DNA of 64,000 nucleotides, from assembly GCA_014529385.2 (NCBI GenBank), contig CM043959.1, positions 15,820,809 to 15,884,808 of the forward strand, read 5' to 3'. The translations under genes and the position numbers were made by a program. Positions 22,576 through 34,355 of the stretch are shown one piece after another. This DNA comes from Adiantum capillus-veneris (Eukaryota; Streptophyta; Polypodiopsida; Polypodiales; Pteridaceae). The notes under the pieces are model-generated. The model worked only from the letters and a program-made list of their open reading frames with translations. It had not been told where the DNA came from and ran no database searches. Numbering within the stretch: position 1 is the first letter of the stretch; each line of letters opens with the position of its first letter.

Positions 22576-23869
22576 TAGATGTTATGTTGGCCCTTGGGGA
22601 GCTTCTTGCTATGGGACATCCCATGATATGGCATGTGATTTTGTCTAATCATGCCCGAGTTTCTATAAAGTTTGGTTGTATGTATCCTCTAGTGCCACAT
22701 TCCTTATTTGGTGTTGCAGGATGCCGCTTTATGCTAGACAATGGAGATGATTTGGTCCCTTGTCAGCCTCTCTCAAGAGGGTCCGGCCTTACGCCTCTCT
22801 GCTTGTATCTTTGTGCCATTTGAGGCATGTAGACATGTATTTTAATTGAGACGCCATGATTTATTTTGCAAAGAGAGAGAGAGTTATAGAAGAGATTGGG
22901 ATGTATAAGTAGACTTCTTGAGGATTGTCATCGAGATGCCTTTTATTACTTTGCTGCACTATTTATGGATGAGCTTGCTAAGCCAGTCATAACTGATGTT
23001 TCATAGGCTCATGTTTTGCATGTGGTGAAAGTGGATAGGTGTTGGATTTTTATGTCTCCATTTTCCTCTATGCCAGGTGCTATGCTTTTCCATCTATGCT
23101 AGGTGTTAGGCTTAGACCTTAAGTGAATTTTTTTATGTTCAACGGATGTCAATTAAGGGAAGTTGTAATTGTGTTGGTTGCCTATGTTAGGCAAGCCTGG
23201 GCTATAAGCTATTATGTTGTATTTGGAATGACTTGTTTCCACGTATCATAGAAATTTGGGGAGAATTGTGCAAATTCCTCCATGCAAGGAAACTCCATGT
23301 TTTTGTAAAACAATAGAAGACAACTCATAAAAAAAAATATGACAAGCAACACTAGGCTAGACAAATTCTAATTGTTATTGTGCTCTTTTTGAGGTACATG
23401 TGGTGAGTTTGAAACGTCGCAATGGTGACATATCAACACAATGAAATATTAAAAGAAAGCAATGATGAAACGAGCATGGAAAATCAAGTGAAAAAATTAA
23501 AGAAATAACACTTTTTGAGAAGCATAAGGAAGACTTAACAAAATTTTTCTGTTAGTCATTTTTCAAATAAAAATGAAGTGGTTTTCTAGCCTTCTGTACA
23601 AGCTAGCCCACCAAAATCAATCCAAATGTGGTTATTGAAGCACTTTATTTGATTGCATTCGAGTGTTAGGCGATTGTAAAGATAACTTCTTATAAGTAAA
23701 ATATGTTGTGCAAGGTTTATAACCAGAGGACTAAGGTACAATTGTTGAGAAAAATGCCAGGAAGGGGTGAGGTTTTGTTGAAGCTTTTGTTCTTAGTATT
23801 CACAATTTGAGATATGGCACTTTTGATAAGTTGAGCTAGATCAAATGAATTTTAAGCCAATAAGATAAG
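22576..23869. other. no gene seen
   Basis: AT-rich non-coding sequence. No LTR, TIR or coding homology was recognised. Confidence 0.4.
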
Positions 23870-23929
23870 AGATTGTAAAAATAAGGTAGAACTTGGAGCC
23901 AATGATCAAAGAAGAAGAATTGCCTGATC

Positions 23930-23974
<45 letters not shown>

Positions 23975-24260
23975 GAGAGAGGGCTGTCTTAGAGACCAAG
24001 CTAGTAAGATTTCTAGTGAAGAGTGTAAATAACGTAGAGCTTGGAGCTGATTATTAGAGAGGAAGAACCACCTGATTTAACTCTATTAGAGACCAAGCTA
24101 GGAATATCTATAGTGAAGAGGGTGTAAATAAGATAGAGCACTTAAATTCAATTGTCAAAAGCTAGAATTATAAGAGACCAAGCTAGTAAGATTTCTAGAG
24201 CCTTTGGAGTCAATTCTCAAAGAAGAAGAACAATCTGATCTGATCTCAAACATACCTTTA
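23870..24260. repeat. degenerate tandem repeat with embedded (GA)n
   Basis: Phrases recur in the same order: GTAGARCTTGGAGCYRAT, then GAAGAAGAAYYRCCTGAT, then AGAGACCAAGCTAGTAAGAT and TTTCTAGTGAAGAGTGTAAAT. They appear about three times with spacings of roughly 120-150 bp. A GA run (23932-23983, one interruption) expands one unit. It looks like a decayed minisatellite. Confidence 0.65.
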
Positions 24261-25015
24261 GTATGGCGACCTAGAGATTTGAAACCGAGGGCTTTGAAAA
24301 TAGTGAGGATGTTTTCAAAACCGAGAGAAACTTTTGGCTCAAACACAAAGCTGCCAAGGTTAGAAACATATATACAACTAATTGAAAAACCATACAAGTA
24401 AGGCACAAACAACTCACTTACAAGAGGACATAAGTGAGTCACACGAACAAAAAATTTCCTTGCACTAATAGTTATATCAATAAGTGAGAAAACCACAATT
24501 CCCTTGATGAAAATGGTAGAGAGCTACAATTTAACCTTTGTAGAACTTGCATTATTATAACAAGAATTATGTGGTTATTGCATGTAGTCTAAAAAGGGAA
24601 CCATATGAACTATATATTACTAATGTATTGAGGATGTATGTTTGGTATGAAGGCAGTTGGAGGTGAAAAATCTAAGATTTAGGGCAAGAAATGAAGGGGG
24701 GTTGTAGTCATCGTGCAAAGAAAATTGAGCGAAGTCACATTCCGAGCAAATCCAAGGGTAAATTGACACAATAGAAACAATTGTGAAATAAAATAATTAT
24801 GCCATGCATGTTATTTTCAGTACCACAAATCTGTGAACCGATGGATACAAATTTAACTTTTAGAACCATAATACTCGACACATAGCGTAATTCTAGGTGA
24901 TCCTCTCCAAAATAGTCCACCAAAAATTTGGCACGTACATTTCCCAAAAAAAGTCAAACCATGAACTCTAGCACCTACGATGCTATCCGAGAACCTCCTA
25001 AAGCTTGAAATAGCT
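24261..25015. other. no gene seen
   Basis: AT-rich sequence between the degenerate repeat and the transposase remnant. It could hold the terminal region of that element, but no inverted repeat was identified. Confidence 0.35.
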
Positions 25016-27490
25016 CTACTTTTGTAGGTGCATATTGATGCACAAACTCATGAGCAATGGAGTCCAGACCCAAGATTCTATAAAACACAAAGTAGATGTG
25101 CTTGCGAGGCACATATGCCGCACGTCTGCTATCATGCCTCTGAAAATCCTCTCATGAGCATCAAGGGAAGTCTGCAAGTGTGACAGCATACGTAACACCT
25201 TTCTCCACTGACCTAGTTGTACTAACATGAAACACATGTGATACATTCGGAACCACAATTACCTCCCTTACCATTTGGCAGCCATAGTTCTTCCCTCTGC
25301 AATCCTATCGTGAAAATCTCTTGTAAGTTTTGATCTCCATCTAACAAGTTTGCCATCTCTAAATTTTGGACGAAATGAACTCGGTGTGCCAACACATGTT
25401 CTAACATTGTGGCTGCACTTAGCATTTGCATGTGCTTCTTTAAGAAAAAACCCATTGTTCAACAACATTTCAACTTCAGATGGCTGGAGTTTTGTACCCT
25501 CAGCCACAACCCGAGTCCCAGGTGCAGGTCCTGGAGGACCGACAATCATGTCATCCACATTCCATGTATGAGTGTTACTACTGTCGCAGAACCATAGAAA
25601 CCCCTCAACAATGCCTCCCAAATTGGATCCTTTTACAAGATATTTCCGCCTGCCCCAGAAGCTTGGTGCAAGAACTCCATGTTTCACGGAAGGTGCAGTT
25701 TCATTAATGAGCCTCCCACATCTTGTAGTATGATTTGCAAAAACACCAAAGCATGTTTTTTCTCCCAGGCTCAATACACTTAATTTCCCACACAGTCCGA
25801 TACACTTTTTGCTCCAGCCACACGAGGGGAGTTGTGGAATCCTGCTACTGTGTACTCCTAGGTAGCCCATTTGTTGTTGTGACAGTCACATACTCAGGTC
25901 TGTGGCTGTCATCTTCTAGTATTTCATCAGGGTCCACAACTATTGGTCTAGATCCTTGAACACTCTTTTCCCTCACTGATTCTCTGTTCATTTCAGGACT
26001 TGGCATGCGCATCTCGCTCAAAGAAGAATATGCTAGGTCTATGAGCTTCTTACCTGACCCACTAGCAGCATCTGACTCATGAACTTGACCCACTAGCAGC
26101 ATCTGACTCATAAACCTTGCAACCAAATCTGCCACTACTGACCGGTCCAGTGCATGTGTTACTCCCTTTAAGTTATGCATTATATCTAACACTCTGCAAC
26201 ACAGCTAGAGCCATATCTGCACAGGTTGCTTCATACAAAACAATACAGACTTGTATCCAATAGTTTCATGCATGCTAGCATGCTTTGCCTCTGCGAGATT
26301 GGTTCTTGGCACAAAAGCACCTGCTGCATCTTGACAAACATATCTATCACCCCAATGAGGCACTCTTACATCCCACCAAGACAACCATGTTTCTAATGAT
26401 GGAATATTTGACTCAATGGCATGCCCAACATGCCAAAATTTTCTAGCTCCTCTGTACAAACATTTGCAGCATTCTCTACGGAGGCATGCATCCACTTTCG
26501 TCATTTCAGTTTGTGCTCTTCTTGGTAAGAGGGACCGATACACTTTGAAGTATGCCTAACCATATTTTGCTCCCAATGGAACATACATGATCTTTCTTTT
26601 TCATGCGTTTTCTTGTTTGCACCGCCAAAGTAAACCGTATGAATAACAATCCAATTTGCATTAGCCTCATCTGCCATGAAACCTCTAAACTTGGGTTTCT
26701 CGAATCCCATATCCATCACCACCTTGTTAAGCATTCTCCAAAACTCAATCTGTGCATGCATATTTTAACCTGTAAATTCACATATTGCAAAAGTTAAAAG
26801 TTTTCAAACGTAAGGATCATATACATGTGCTCACATAGTAGGACATTTATCAACTCTATGCACATGGTCAAAGTGTACCCACATATCTTGCAAGTTACCT
26901 CTAGGACGCATACGATTCACCAAGTCCACCCCACTACCAGGACCCATTGTAGACATTTTGGAAACATGAGGTTGTTTCTGTGCTCCCAAATGGCCTGGAA
27001 AAAGAACAATGTGTAGGTATGGGTATCGGCTATTGCTCTTTATTTTAAATATGGACTCAAATCCCATTGAAGTGATACCCTTGACTTTTTTGGTTGTTTC
27101 CAAACTCTGTTGCACATGACACTTATTAGAGAGTGGAGTCACTGTGTCAAGGAACGTGGCAAATTTATCTTCCGCCAAGGGAGTATTCCTAGAGGAACTT
27201 AGGCCCATGAGCCTATCCATTACTATTTCTTTTGTTGTGACTCTCTCCAACTATTTGGATGTAGTCAAAGGATCTAAAGCTGCCCGTGCAAGCAAAGCTT
27301 GGGAAATAATTTTGTCAGTAGCTGTACTTTTCCCACAGCCACTGGATTCTTGTGATAAGCAAGATGAATTACACATCTACTAACAAACTCCTTTTCAATA
27401 GGGATGTAGTAATAAATGAGCATCACAAGCATGTACACATTCTGGCATCTAATGACAATGGAAACACACAAGCTCGCCGAATTCTGCTCC
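25016..27490 (-). pseudogene. decayed DDE transposase, probably MULE-like
   Basis: Successive minus-strand frames read as one broken protein. From 5' to 3' they are AYHKNPVAVGKVQLL (about 27,350), PYLHIVLFPGHLG (about 27,000), FRGFMADEANANWIVI then RSCMFHWEQNM (about 26,700-26,560), and WLSWWDVRVPHWGDRYVC then NLAEAKHASMHE (about 26,390-26,270). Further acidic linker and C-terminal frames run to 25,268. The order Asp-containing MADE motif, about 30 residues, then C-x2-H resembles the second catalytic Asp and the C/H motif of MULE-type transposases. Frame changes and stops at nearly every segment show it is dead. No terminal inverted repeats or 9-bp duplication were found. A hAT or other DDE family is possible. 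Confidence 0.5.
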
Positions 27491-28498
27491 AATTAATCCC
27501 CTTTGTAGTGCTCGCAACAATCGTCCCTTCCACCGACTTTCATTTGGAAGCTTTGTTCTCAAATGATAACTACAATCAAGATTGACACACCGTAGATGGC
27601 CACATCATCTACTAAATCGCACGATATCGTTGAACAAATCACTGCTGCAAGTCACATATTCAACCCAAGAGTGGACATCAAAACGTTGCTCCATACCATT
27701 CATACTTGCGTTTTCACCTTGTGGAGGCAACTCAAAAGCAATATACCCATCATATTGACATGGGAGCTTAGACACCTGCGCAACTTTTGAGCTTGATTCA
27801 AAGCCACAACAAGGTTAGTTTGCAGTGGTAGGGTTCTAATGAAGTCAATGACACTTGCACATGGAAGCCACAGGTCATCTATTTTTCCTTTGATCACTAT
27901 CGATGAAACCTTTGAGCCGGCGCGGAACAGTTCCGACAGCTGTCCAACTCCAAGAGCAAGTCCGGGGCCTTTTTTTTTGGCATATATTTTTTGTTATGAT
28001 AAGAATTTTCAACATAGTCTTTGTAAATGTAAGGTATACTATAGGTAGCTTATAATTGTTTGCTTCTTAATATTTTTGCGAAGTCAAGGGTCGACAATTG
28101 ATGTGGTTAGTATGCAATGATATTGATATAAGAAAAATAATGGTTGCTCAAGTCTAGCACATAATCACTAGGGTAGGCAATTTGAAAATTTAGTCATTTA
28201 TTCTAGTTGATAGGACGTATGCTGTGTTTGATTTTAGATAATTGAATCAAACAACATGTAGAATGCTTTAATTCGAGTAAAGTGTGCTTCAATTTTGGGG
28301 TGTTATGGATCTAATAGTGACATGGTTCATATGCTTGTTCGACCTTATTTCATTGTCTTCAATGTTAAGAAAGAAGATACTCATTATCTAGGTTTTAACC
28401 TAAACTAATAAAAGTTTATTATGATGGATTAAGTAAATGTTATTTTGAGACCAATGACAAAAGGATTACTTAATTTGTGTTTGAAAATTTCTGTGTAG

Positions 28499-30163
28499 TC
28501 CTGCAATTGGGAGATGTTCTCGTCGAAAGGGGAAAGAGGCTATGCCTCTTTATCCTATATGCAGTGATCAGGTGAGCTCTGTGGCAGTCACAGAGGACTT
28601 CGACAATGATCAAATTGGTGATGAGAACAAAAGTACCCACACTGGCTTAGGGTCAATGAATGAAGTTGATGCTCAAATAGCTAGACAAAGAGTCAACTTT
28701 AGAACTGGTTCCATTTCATATTGCCCCTGAAGTTGGGCTGTCTACTGATGGTGTGGATGATAGTCATTTGCATATGGATAGAGGAGAGGGCATTCTCAAA
28801 ACCACAAGGGTTTTTAGTTGTTTTGAGTGCCCTCTAGTTCCTTTGTGTAGAATCATTCCATATGCTTGTGTATGTGGCCTTAGATTGGATGTTTCTGGAT
28901 TGAAGGTTGCATTTTCCAGAGAAAGTTACATAAAGGAAAAAGGTGCCTTTATAGTTTCACTGCAAACATGTCACAAGGAACAGACATTGTTGACAAGTAA
29001 TCATTGTTGTTTCAAATTACTTTTGTGGATTGACATATTACTTTTGCTTTAGAATGTTTAATGTTATTTTAGAGTCTCATTTATTTTTGGAAATAGATGA
29101 TATTGTTGACACATGGGACCCACTTTGGAAAGACATAAATAAAGAGTATGAAGAGGAGTTAGCATTGCAGTCACAACTAGAGTCACGGCTTGGTAAAATG
29201 TTCTACGTGTGGGAAGGCAGTCTCACAAAACAGTAGCATGGCAAGCAAGAGCTAGAGAAATGTTTTCCAATAGCAGGGAGAAGCATTGTAGGGTCTTGTG
29301 TACTATCATCGACCCCACAAAGGTTTCCAAAATAGAATTATTCAGATGAGCTTGCAACGCATGAATTTGTGAGTGAGACTAAACTTGTGTGTAGATAAAC
29401 TTTATATGATTGAAGGTTGACTAACTTACTAATATTTTCATCAGTATGAACACCCATGCTTTAGTATCTTCTCATCTACGAGATGAGCTGGTAAATTGTG
29501 CAAACATTTGCTCTTTGGATCATGAAGATTACCTTTGTGCATTACCGGAGAATGACCAAAAATTGATCGACACTTTGCGCAAGAGAACCACAAAGGGAGA
29601 GGAGCCATGGCATCTTCTTACAGGAAGATATATAGCTAGGCTTCTTTTTGATGTAAGCGTGTTTGACTTTGGATCTCTTTTTTGTATGCTTGATTTGAAG
29701 CTTTTTGTTTTGAAAAGTATTAGTTTATTTTGAAGGTTCAAATGTCAGAAGAACTACACACTAAGCTAGAGAGCAAGAAATCGTTGCTTTTTAAAGAGGA
29801 CTTGAAAAAAGAAGAGACTAAGATCATGAATGATCTACATTATAAATATTTAGATTGTGTATGGAAGGTATATAACCCTCTCTTCGTGTTTTCTTCGATA
29901 CATGGTAAAATGCAATTTTAATTGACTAATGTTCTTGTTTGGTAGATTCTTAACATTGTTGATCCAAGGTTAGGAAAAGATTGGTTTGATCGTGTGATGA
30001 GCCTTCAATGGGAAGAAGATAGTTGGGCCACTCTAGAGAAACTTAACTTGATTTCTCTACATGATGCTTCCATAGAAATTAAAAACTTATGGGTGTTCTT
30101 ACTAGAGGCAAGCAAGATCACTCGTGCTGCTTATTGCATGGTGAAAGGAGACCACAAGTTTTG
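28499..30163 (+). CDS. intron-containing gene or gene remnant of unknown function
   Basis: I do not recognise the family. Three exons join in phase with GT-AG introns: 29445-29652 (ends ARLLFD), 29736-29867 (VQMSEELHTKLESKKSLLF to LDCVWK) and 29946-30163 (ILNIVDPRLGKDWFDRVM to MVKGDHKF, stop). Donors are GTAAGC and GTATAT; acceptors are TTGAAG and TTGGTAG. Together they give about 185 codons without a stop. Upstream candidates are 28499-28571 (RCSRRKGKEAM, basic, NLS-like, followed by donor GTGAGC) and 29097-29236 (DIVDTWDPLWKDINKEYEEE). The 28,730-29,000 stretch has other open sequence (CFECPLVPLCRIIPYAC). Lys/Glu-rich, possibly helical. A transposon-encoded protein is the likeliest origin, given the neighbours. 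Confidence 0.45.
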
Positions 30164-30239
30164 AGGGTGAGCATCTTGATGCAAATGGTTTATGAATGAA
30201 CTTGTGAATGTTAGTAAGAAGTTTGATTTTTCTTTTGCA

Positions 30240-31500
30240 TGCTTGGTGTGAAAGTTGGCTAAAACGAGAGGGAGCTTTGCAAAGGATCTTAGATAAATCT
30301 AAGAAGCTTCTTGTGGACTATGTGGATGTGCCTGGAGGGATTGATATTCCTCCCTCGTGCACCATGGATATGTTCTACACCGAGATTGTGGTGGAGGGAA
30401 GCAAATTTTTATTCCCTCTAGAGACGTAGAGTTGCAAGCCTCAAAGAGGATTGACTATTGCCGCATGGCTTCTTACGGCTAGTTTACAGGTAGATAATGA
30501 TTTGACTATTTTTGTATCATAATATGTGCTTCAACTAATGTTACGCATGGATTTTTGTTTCAGTTTAGAATAATTGTTTGTTGGCTTTTGTAGATACTTT
30601 TCTCACCTCTTGACCATGCATCACATTGCTGCAATACCTGTGCTTGCACGTTCTTGGACACATGTTGAGAGCGGTGAGGGATGCATGTATCCACCGACCA
30701 TGCAACAGATCTCGTAGTGGGAGCTTGAGCATTGTCCTTGGTGGATCGACATGGATAGAGGCCATGTCCTTGCTAGAGAGAGAGAATTGCATAATGTGCA
30801 GTTTAAAGGAACTGCATCTATGGATCTTCCACCACCCAAGCCACAGATGTTGTTGATCCATCTCTCATCCTCTACCATCTTGTCCACCTACTCGAACTTG
30901 TGAGTTGGAGTCATTTTCATTTTCTATGTGGCTAAACTTTGCTAATTTTAGAATACTAAATTATTTTGACACTTATTTTTAAATTTAAGAAACAAGCTTT
31001 TTGGATAAGGATCAGAATGCATTTTCTACTACAGACCATGTGATTGATGATTTGCCGTCTATCTTGGGTATAATCTTGTTTTTTTTGGAGTCTTGTTGTT
31101 GCAGCTCTATTATATTACTCATATTTATTTATATTATGTGTTTGTTCCTATAGAGAATGGGGGCACATAGAGATTGCAACGTGCCCTACAGTTAGTGTAT
31201 GCACCATTGCCTCGTTAGCCTATTATGCAGAATAGTTGCAGTGATATTAGGTGTGTTGCTTTTCTTGGTGACTATATTGCAATTGCTGGGGATTTTCGTA
31301 GTAGTGTGCAGTCTAGATCATGGATTCCTGTACACGAGCATATGGTTAGAGCTCGATCGACAGAGATTACATATCGGAGGAGTGGTAGATCAATGTCATG
31401 TGCAACTAACTTTATCTTTGTTGACTTGCCTTTTGGAGACTTTCTACACTCACCATCACCTCAACCTTCATGGGATACATGTACAGAGGATCATGTATGA
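30240..31500 (+). pseudogene. possible continuation of the unknown spliced gene, decayed
   Basis: Open segments with non-random amino-acid patterns follow the three exons. One is EGALQRILDKSKKLL then PGGIDIPPSCTMDMF (30,270-30,385), ending in TAG at 30,427-30,429 and still readable to WLLTASLQ, followed by a donor-like CAGGTAGAT (30,486). A second is WELEHCPWWIDMDRGHVL (about 30,720-30,775) after an acceptor-like TTTTGTAG. A third, at 31,225-31,500, reads CVAFLGDYIAIAGDF then WIPVHEHMVRARSTEI. Stops and frame shifts occur, so at least this part is decayed. No family is recognised. The flank 31,501-32,133 shows no gene. Confidence 0.35.
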
Positions 31501-32133
31501 TCAACTATTCATTTGAGCCATAGTACCTTGGCGGACTCGAGGTTGCTACTTGTGATGGCACCTCTTGCAAGTAAAAAAACCGGTCCTAGATATTGATATT
31601 GTCATTAACATATCCAGTTTTAATCATTGATGGCTTTTGTCCTTGTAGGAGACACAATCTTTTGGGTTGAGCGATTTTGCAGGGCATTGGAGCTGATTAT
31701 TCATCGATTTGTGGTGGTTTTATATCATGCACCTTATGGATATGTAGAGTCATCCGGCAAGCGACATGAGGTGATCCCTCTATTTATAATTTCAAGGTAA
31801 GCAAGTGTGAACGTGCACGTTTTTCAATTTATTTTTTGTTTCCTTGTAGTGCGACACTTCTATTATGTTCTTGATCCACATACACGGACCACAACCACCA
31901 CTTTACAATTCAGAGAGTGCTTCTTTGTTTCATGCACTAGGGATGAGTGCCATGGATAGCATTATGCACCACTATTTGCCAGATTCAGGTGAGTCCTTAT
32001 GGATTCCGGATTGCCATGGAGAGGGTCTGCACAGAAGAGCCATACTTTTGTGGTTGTTACCAATAAGCTAACTCGGATAACATTTTTCGAAGCTTTTATT
32101 GTTAAAACACTTATTATTTTGATGATTAGAGAA

Positions 32134-32964
32134 TGTTGTAACTCTTATTTTCCAGATAAACAGTGTAATTAATGAGCCGAGGCTACAAGCTTCCAGATTG
32201 TATCAACTTGTCTTTAGTTAGAGCTCCCAGATTATTAGTTTTGACCACAAATACCTTGGCTAAGGTATAAAAACCTATTTTTGTAAGTACTTTATAAGTT
32301 TTGGATAATAGAAACACAGCGTGAGCTAACGACGCTCACTTCTCTCCTTGTCGCGCTACCTATTCCCTTCCTGGTTGTCACATTGCAGTGCCGTCTATTG
32401 CGTTGCAACCCCGCAGGTAAGAGCTCTACGCATTGACATAAGCATTTCATGGTAATCCGTAGCTTTTGGCGTCGCCGACCCGCGGCCTAATTTCATCATA
32501 AGTAGGAATTTAAGCTTCAAAATCATAATATAAGTATAGACGGGTATTGGGGCATCATTGCTAAGCATTTAGATGCATTTGGAGTCGAAAACAACTAGGT
32601 AAAAAATTCAATGCTGTTAATAATCGTGATTTTTGCACTTTACCTAAAGTGAGATTTGAGACCATAAGCATGTGTGCTTAGGTCTTATAAACATGTGTTA
32701 GAAGTTTCATAACGTTTGGATGGCGCTTCATGCTGTAACGGTTATGATTTGTTTGCCGATTAGCGACTAGCTTTTGATGATTTGTGTCATTTGAGTGTAG
32801 CTTGAGTTAGATGCGAGTTGTTTGTTGTTTTCCAAGAGATTGACAACCTCTTGTAGCCTCTATACACTAGTCGAGTAAGCTTCATCCCATGGATTGACAA
32901 TTATATTCGTGGTTTTCGCTATGTTTGCAATAAGATAAGAGTGAGGTTAGACACCCGTTCCACA
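32134..32964 (+). repeat. 5' LTR of the Tat/Athila-like element
   Basis: It ends ...CGTTCCACA at 32,964, two bases before the PBS. A TATA-like GGTATAAAAACC lies at 32,265-32,276. TGTTGTAACTC at 32,134 is the chosen start because it gives a TG terminus at a plausible length (831 bp). No second LTR or target duplication confirms it, so the left end is tentative. Confidence 0.5.
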
Positions 32965-32966
32965 TT

Positions 32967-32984
32967 TGGCGCCACCTTCGGGGA
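32967..32984 (+). other. PBS of TGGCGCC type
   Basis: TGGCGCCACCTTCGGGGA lies two bases after the LTR end. TGGCGCC-starting sites are characteristic of Tat/Athila elements and differ from the Met-type PBS of the other elements here. The exact primer tRNA is not determined. Confidence 0.7.
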
Positions 32985-34355
32985 TCGAAGAGACCTAAAC
33001 TAGGAAAAAACACGAGCGTCTTGTGAAGTTATCCTTTAACTTCCTCTACGATCAGCTAGAGTCAAAACCTTCTTTTTAAAACCGCATAGCTTAAGATTGT
33101 CGTATGTTGCTGTGTAGAGGTAGCTTGGAAGTAGGTTGTACTTGCTAAGTCCCTTTTAGGATTGTAGGATTAGATTAGGATTTTAAGAATGATTGACGGA
33201 CGAGACAAGTCTTAAGATCAAGGCTCAGAAAACCATAAAAAACAAAAAAACGAGTGTTCGTGGACACTTTCCACAACCCCATTGCAGTAGAACCTAGGAG
33301 TAGGGTAAGTAGAATCCGAGGTGGGATCTCATAACATTGCTCTATCCAAAAGAATCAATTGTGAGTTGTTTTTTGAAGTTACAAAATTTCAGGTCTACGG
33401 CTAGAAATAGCACTAGAAGACTGTCCACCATTGAATCCGACTGGAGAGTACGCTTTAAAAGTTATATGAACCAGTGGGTAAGCTTAAGGACACATTTGAG
33501 GTAAAATTTCAAGAGTTTGCAAAACTTAGATTATTTACTTTTTCTTGACATTTTAGGCTAAATCAAGTTTTGACTTGACTCAGAGGCTTAAAATAGCTCA
33601 TAAAAAGACTGTCCACTAAAAAAGTTGAAAAAAGTGCTCAATTTAAAACTTACATAAAAATAGTAGAAGTAAATAATTAAGATTATTTACATCTACTACA
33701 AAATTAGACATTTTTTCACATTTGAGTATACCACAAGGTCAAACGTATCAAGTAGACCACACAAATCAAATTTGGATCACAAAAGTGAGACTTAAGCTAG
33801 ATTCTTGAAAACTGAGTCTGCGGACACGAACCGGTTGATAACTTGGACAAATTTTGTCCAGAGACCTTAAGAAGTTGAGTACTTGGCAAAACAAGCCAAA
33901 AAGAACAAACAATTAAGAAAAGTAAATAGTCACGATTATTTACTTCTGATACACAGAGACACCATTTGGACTTTTGAGCTTGTATAGTGTTAGACCAACA
34001 TAATACAAGGCCACCGGTCAATTTTGGTTTCAATCGGATCCAAATTGGTACATGTTCACTCAGTTTCCAGGTTGCAGATTAGTTCTTTGGCTTTTTACAA
34101 AACTAGAATCTAAAATTCTCAATTGCTGACTCACTTAGCTCAAGTTGAAGTGATACACATAGACCAGTCACAATAGTGAGCATAAATTGTACAATCTTTG
34201 TGAAAGAATAGCTAACTTGATTAAAAGTGATACAGGAATTGGGTTGCAGACAAGGAATTGAAAGCTTGACACAAGTTGCTATCAAGTCAAGTGGAAGAAA
34301 CTGATAACAAATCAATCCGACGGTAAGTACTCTATCCAGGGCTTCACAAGTCTAT

